6,164 nt of DNA from CAZTHL01 sp964613585 (GTDB lineage: Bacteria > Pseudomonadota > Alphaproteobacteria > DSM-16000 > Inquilinaceae). Shown here one piece after another: positions 5,243 through 6,164 of this stretch; within the stretch, counting starts at the first letter, position 1, and every line of letters begins with the position of its first letter. The notes under the pieces were generated by a model, which did no database searches, was not told where the DNA came from, and saw nothing but the letters and a program-made list of their open reading frames with translations. The translations under genes and the position numbers were made by a program. The stretch spans positions 1 through 6,164 of the forward strand of contig CAZTHL010000143.1 of NCBI GenBank assembly GCA_964613585.1. Direction: 5' to 3'.

Positions 5243-6164
5243 ATGACCACCGTTCCCGACCCGCTGGCGCCCGAGCGCCTGTGCCGGCGCTGCGACCCCG
5301 ACCGGCTCGGCTTCTCGACCACCGACGAACTGCCCGACCAGCCGGCGATCCTGGGGCAGGAGCGGGCGGTCCAGGCGCTCGACTTCGGCACCGCGATGCG
5401 CCACGACGGCTACAACCTGTTCGTCTACGGCCGCCGCGGCCTCGGCAAGCACACGCTGACCCGCCGGCTGGTCGCCGAGCGCGCCGCCGAGCGGCCGGTG
5501 CCGGACGACTGGTGCTACGTCCAGAGCTTCGAGCAGGACCAGCACAAGCCGCGCGCGCTCAGGCTGCCGGCGGGCCGCGGCCGGCGCTTCCGCGACGACG
5601 TGGACCGGCTGATCGAGGACCTGCGCACGGCGATCGCCTCGGCCTTCGAGAGCGAGGACTTCCAGACCCAGCGCAAGGCGATCGAGGAGGAGGCGCGCGA
5701 GGAGCAGGAGAAGGCCTTCGCGGCGCTGCAGCAGGAGGCCGAGCGCCGCCGGATCGCGCTCTTGCGCACGCCGGTCGGCATGGCGCTCGCCCCGGTCCGC
5801 GACGGCAAGCCGCTCGGGCCCGACCAGTTCCGCGAGCTGCCCGAGGACGAGCGCAAGCAGGCCGAATCCGACATCCAGGAGCTGCAGGAGCGGCTCGAGG
5901 GCATCCTGCGGCGCATGCCCGACGTCGCCCGCGAGGTGCGCGGCAAGGTGCGCGAACTCGTGCAGGAGGCCTCGTCCTTCGCCGTCGGCCACATCGTCGA
6001 CGAGCTGCGCGCGAGATACCGCGACCTGCCCCGGGTGGTCGGGCATCTCGACCGGCTGCGCGAGGACGTGATCGAGAATGTCGGGCCGTTCCTGCAGGCC
6101 GGCGACGGCGAGGCCGGGCCCGGTGGGGGCGGGCCCGGCGGGGGCGGGCCCGGTGGGGGCGGGC
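5243..6164 (+). CDS. Lon-like AAA+ protease, AAA_32 type, N-terminal part
   Basis: The first 307 codons of an ATP-dependent Lon-family protease that continues past the right edge. The N-terminus (LCRRCDPDRLGFSTTDEL, then ILGQERAVQALDFGTAM) is typical of the AAA_32/YcbZ-LonB-like group. GYNLFVYGRRGLGKHT gives the Walker A (residues 63-71, GxxGxGKxT). A long charged helical region follows (about 113-282; Glu/Arg/Gln-rich), the coiled-coil insert these proteins carry between the P-loop and Walker B, with LPEDERKQAESDIQELQ inside it. From residue 293 a PGGGG repeat begins, at the place where family members have a variable linker before the rest of the ATPase and the Ser-Lys protease domain, which are not in the window. 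Members degrade or remodel cytosolic proteins. Nothing links it to the island on its left, and it probably marks the return to core genome. Confidence 0.88.
   Translation, partial: MTTVPDPLAPERLCRRCDPDRLGFSTTDELPDQPAILGQERAVQALDFGTAMRHDGYNLFVYGRRGLGKHTLTRRLVAERAAERPVPDDWCYVQSFEQDQHKPRALRLPAGRGRRFRDDVDRLIEDLRTAIASAFESEDFQTQRKAIEEEAREEQEKAFAALQQEAERRRIALLRTPVGMALAPVRDGKPLGPDQFRELPEDERKQAESDIQELQERLEGILRRMPDVAREVRGKVRELVQEASSFAVGHIVDELRARYRDLPRVVGHLDRLREDVIENVGPFLQAGDGEAGPGGGGPGGGGPGGGG
6121..6164 (+). repeat. 15-bp tandem repeat encoding PGGGG
   Basis: Three units of cggtgggggcgggcc (the second has c for t at base 4; the third is cut by the window edge after 14 bases). Period 15 keeps the frame and gives Pro-Gly4 repeats in the Lon-like protein. 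Such a pure G/C tract can change copy number by slippage, and it may be why the sequence ends here. Confidence 0.85.

Noticed and set aside
4620..5246. 208-codon plus-strand ORF before the Lon-like gene
   Set aside because: No motif, low-complexity Arg/Ala content, runs across the REP-like pair and the leader hairpins, and overlaps the Lon-like start.
1..6164. CRISPR array, tRNA or rRNA genes
   Set aside because: No regularly spaced repeats and no tRNA- or rRNA-like sequences noticed on either strand.

Overview
The window is very GC-rich with strongly G/C-ending codons, as in a high-GC proteobacterium. An alphaproteobacterium of the Rhodospirillales type fits best, but this is a style judgement from codon use, the methyltransferase tail and the Lon-like gene, not a proven placement. 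The left two thirds reads as an accessory, conflict-system island with much gene damage. The right end returns to an ordinary housekeeping-type gene.

Layout. (1) Positions 1-1896, minus strand: a STAND-type signalling NTPase (Walker A, Walker B, STAND-like sensor, TPR-like C-terminus) that runs off the left edge. It is broken by a perfect 368-bp tandem duplication; removing one copy restores one continuous frame. (2) 1908-2240, minus strand, 11 bp upstream in the same direction: a 110-residue protein with two membrane segments. Both proteins carry almost the same 15-residue motif with core ARDVxGGIxQ, which suggests a sensor-effector pair that recognise each other. (3) 2289-2703: two back-to-back gene ends, a possible membrane protein tail (minus) and a methyltransferase C-terminus (plus). 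(4) 3017-4444, plus strand: a TIR domain joined to an FGE-sulfatase/C-type-lectin-fold domain, with a -1 shift near 4100 and a compensating +1 shift near 4300. Its last ~37 codons have the layout of a variable region (VR) of a diversity-generating retroelement (DGR), followed by a GC-rich hairpin. (5) 4445-5242: about 800 bp without a convincing gene, holding the hairpin, a DnaA-box-like 9-mer, a REP-like inverted repeat pair, an A+T-richer structured patch and a leader with direct repeats. (6) 5243 to the right edge, plus strand: N-terminal part of a Lon-like AAA+ protease (AAA_32 type).

How they may work together (inference). STAND NTPases and TIR-FGE proteins are both known parts of bacterial conflict and defence systems, and DGRs are known to diversify FGE/C-type-lectin-fold domains. 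A diversified FGE sensor driving a TIR NADase, beside a STAND ATPase paired with a small membrane protein through a shared motif, would be a coherent immune locus. The DGR reverse transcriptase and template repeat are not in this window and would have to lie elsewhere. The three frame-breaking events could be real decay or assembly errors; checking reads comes first.
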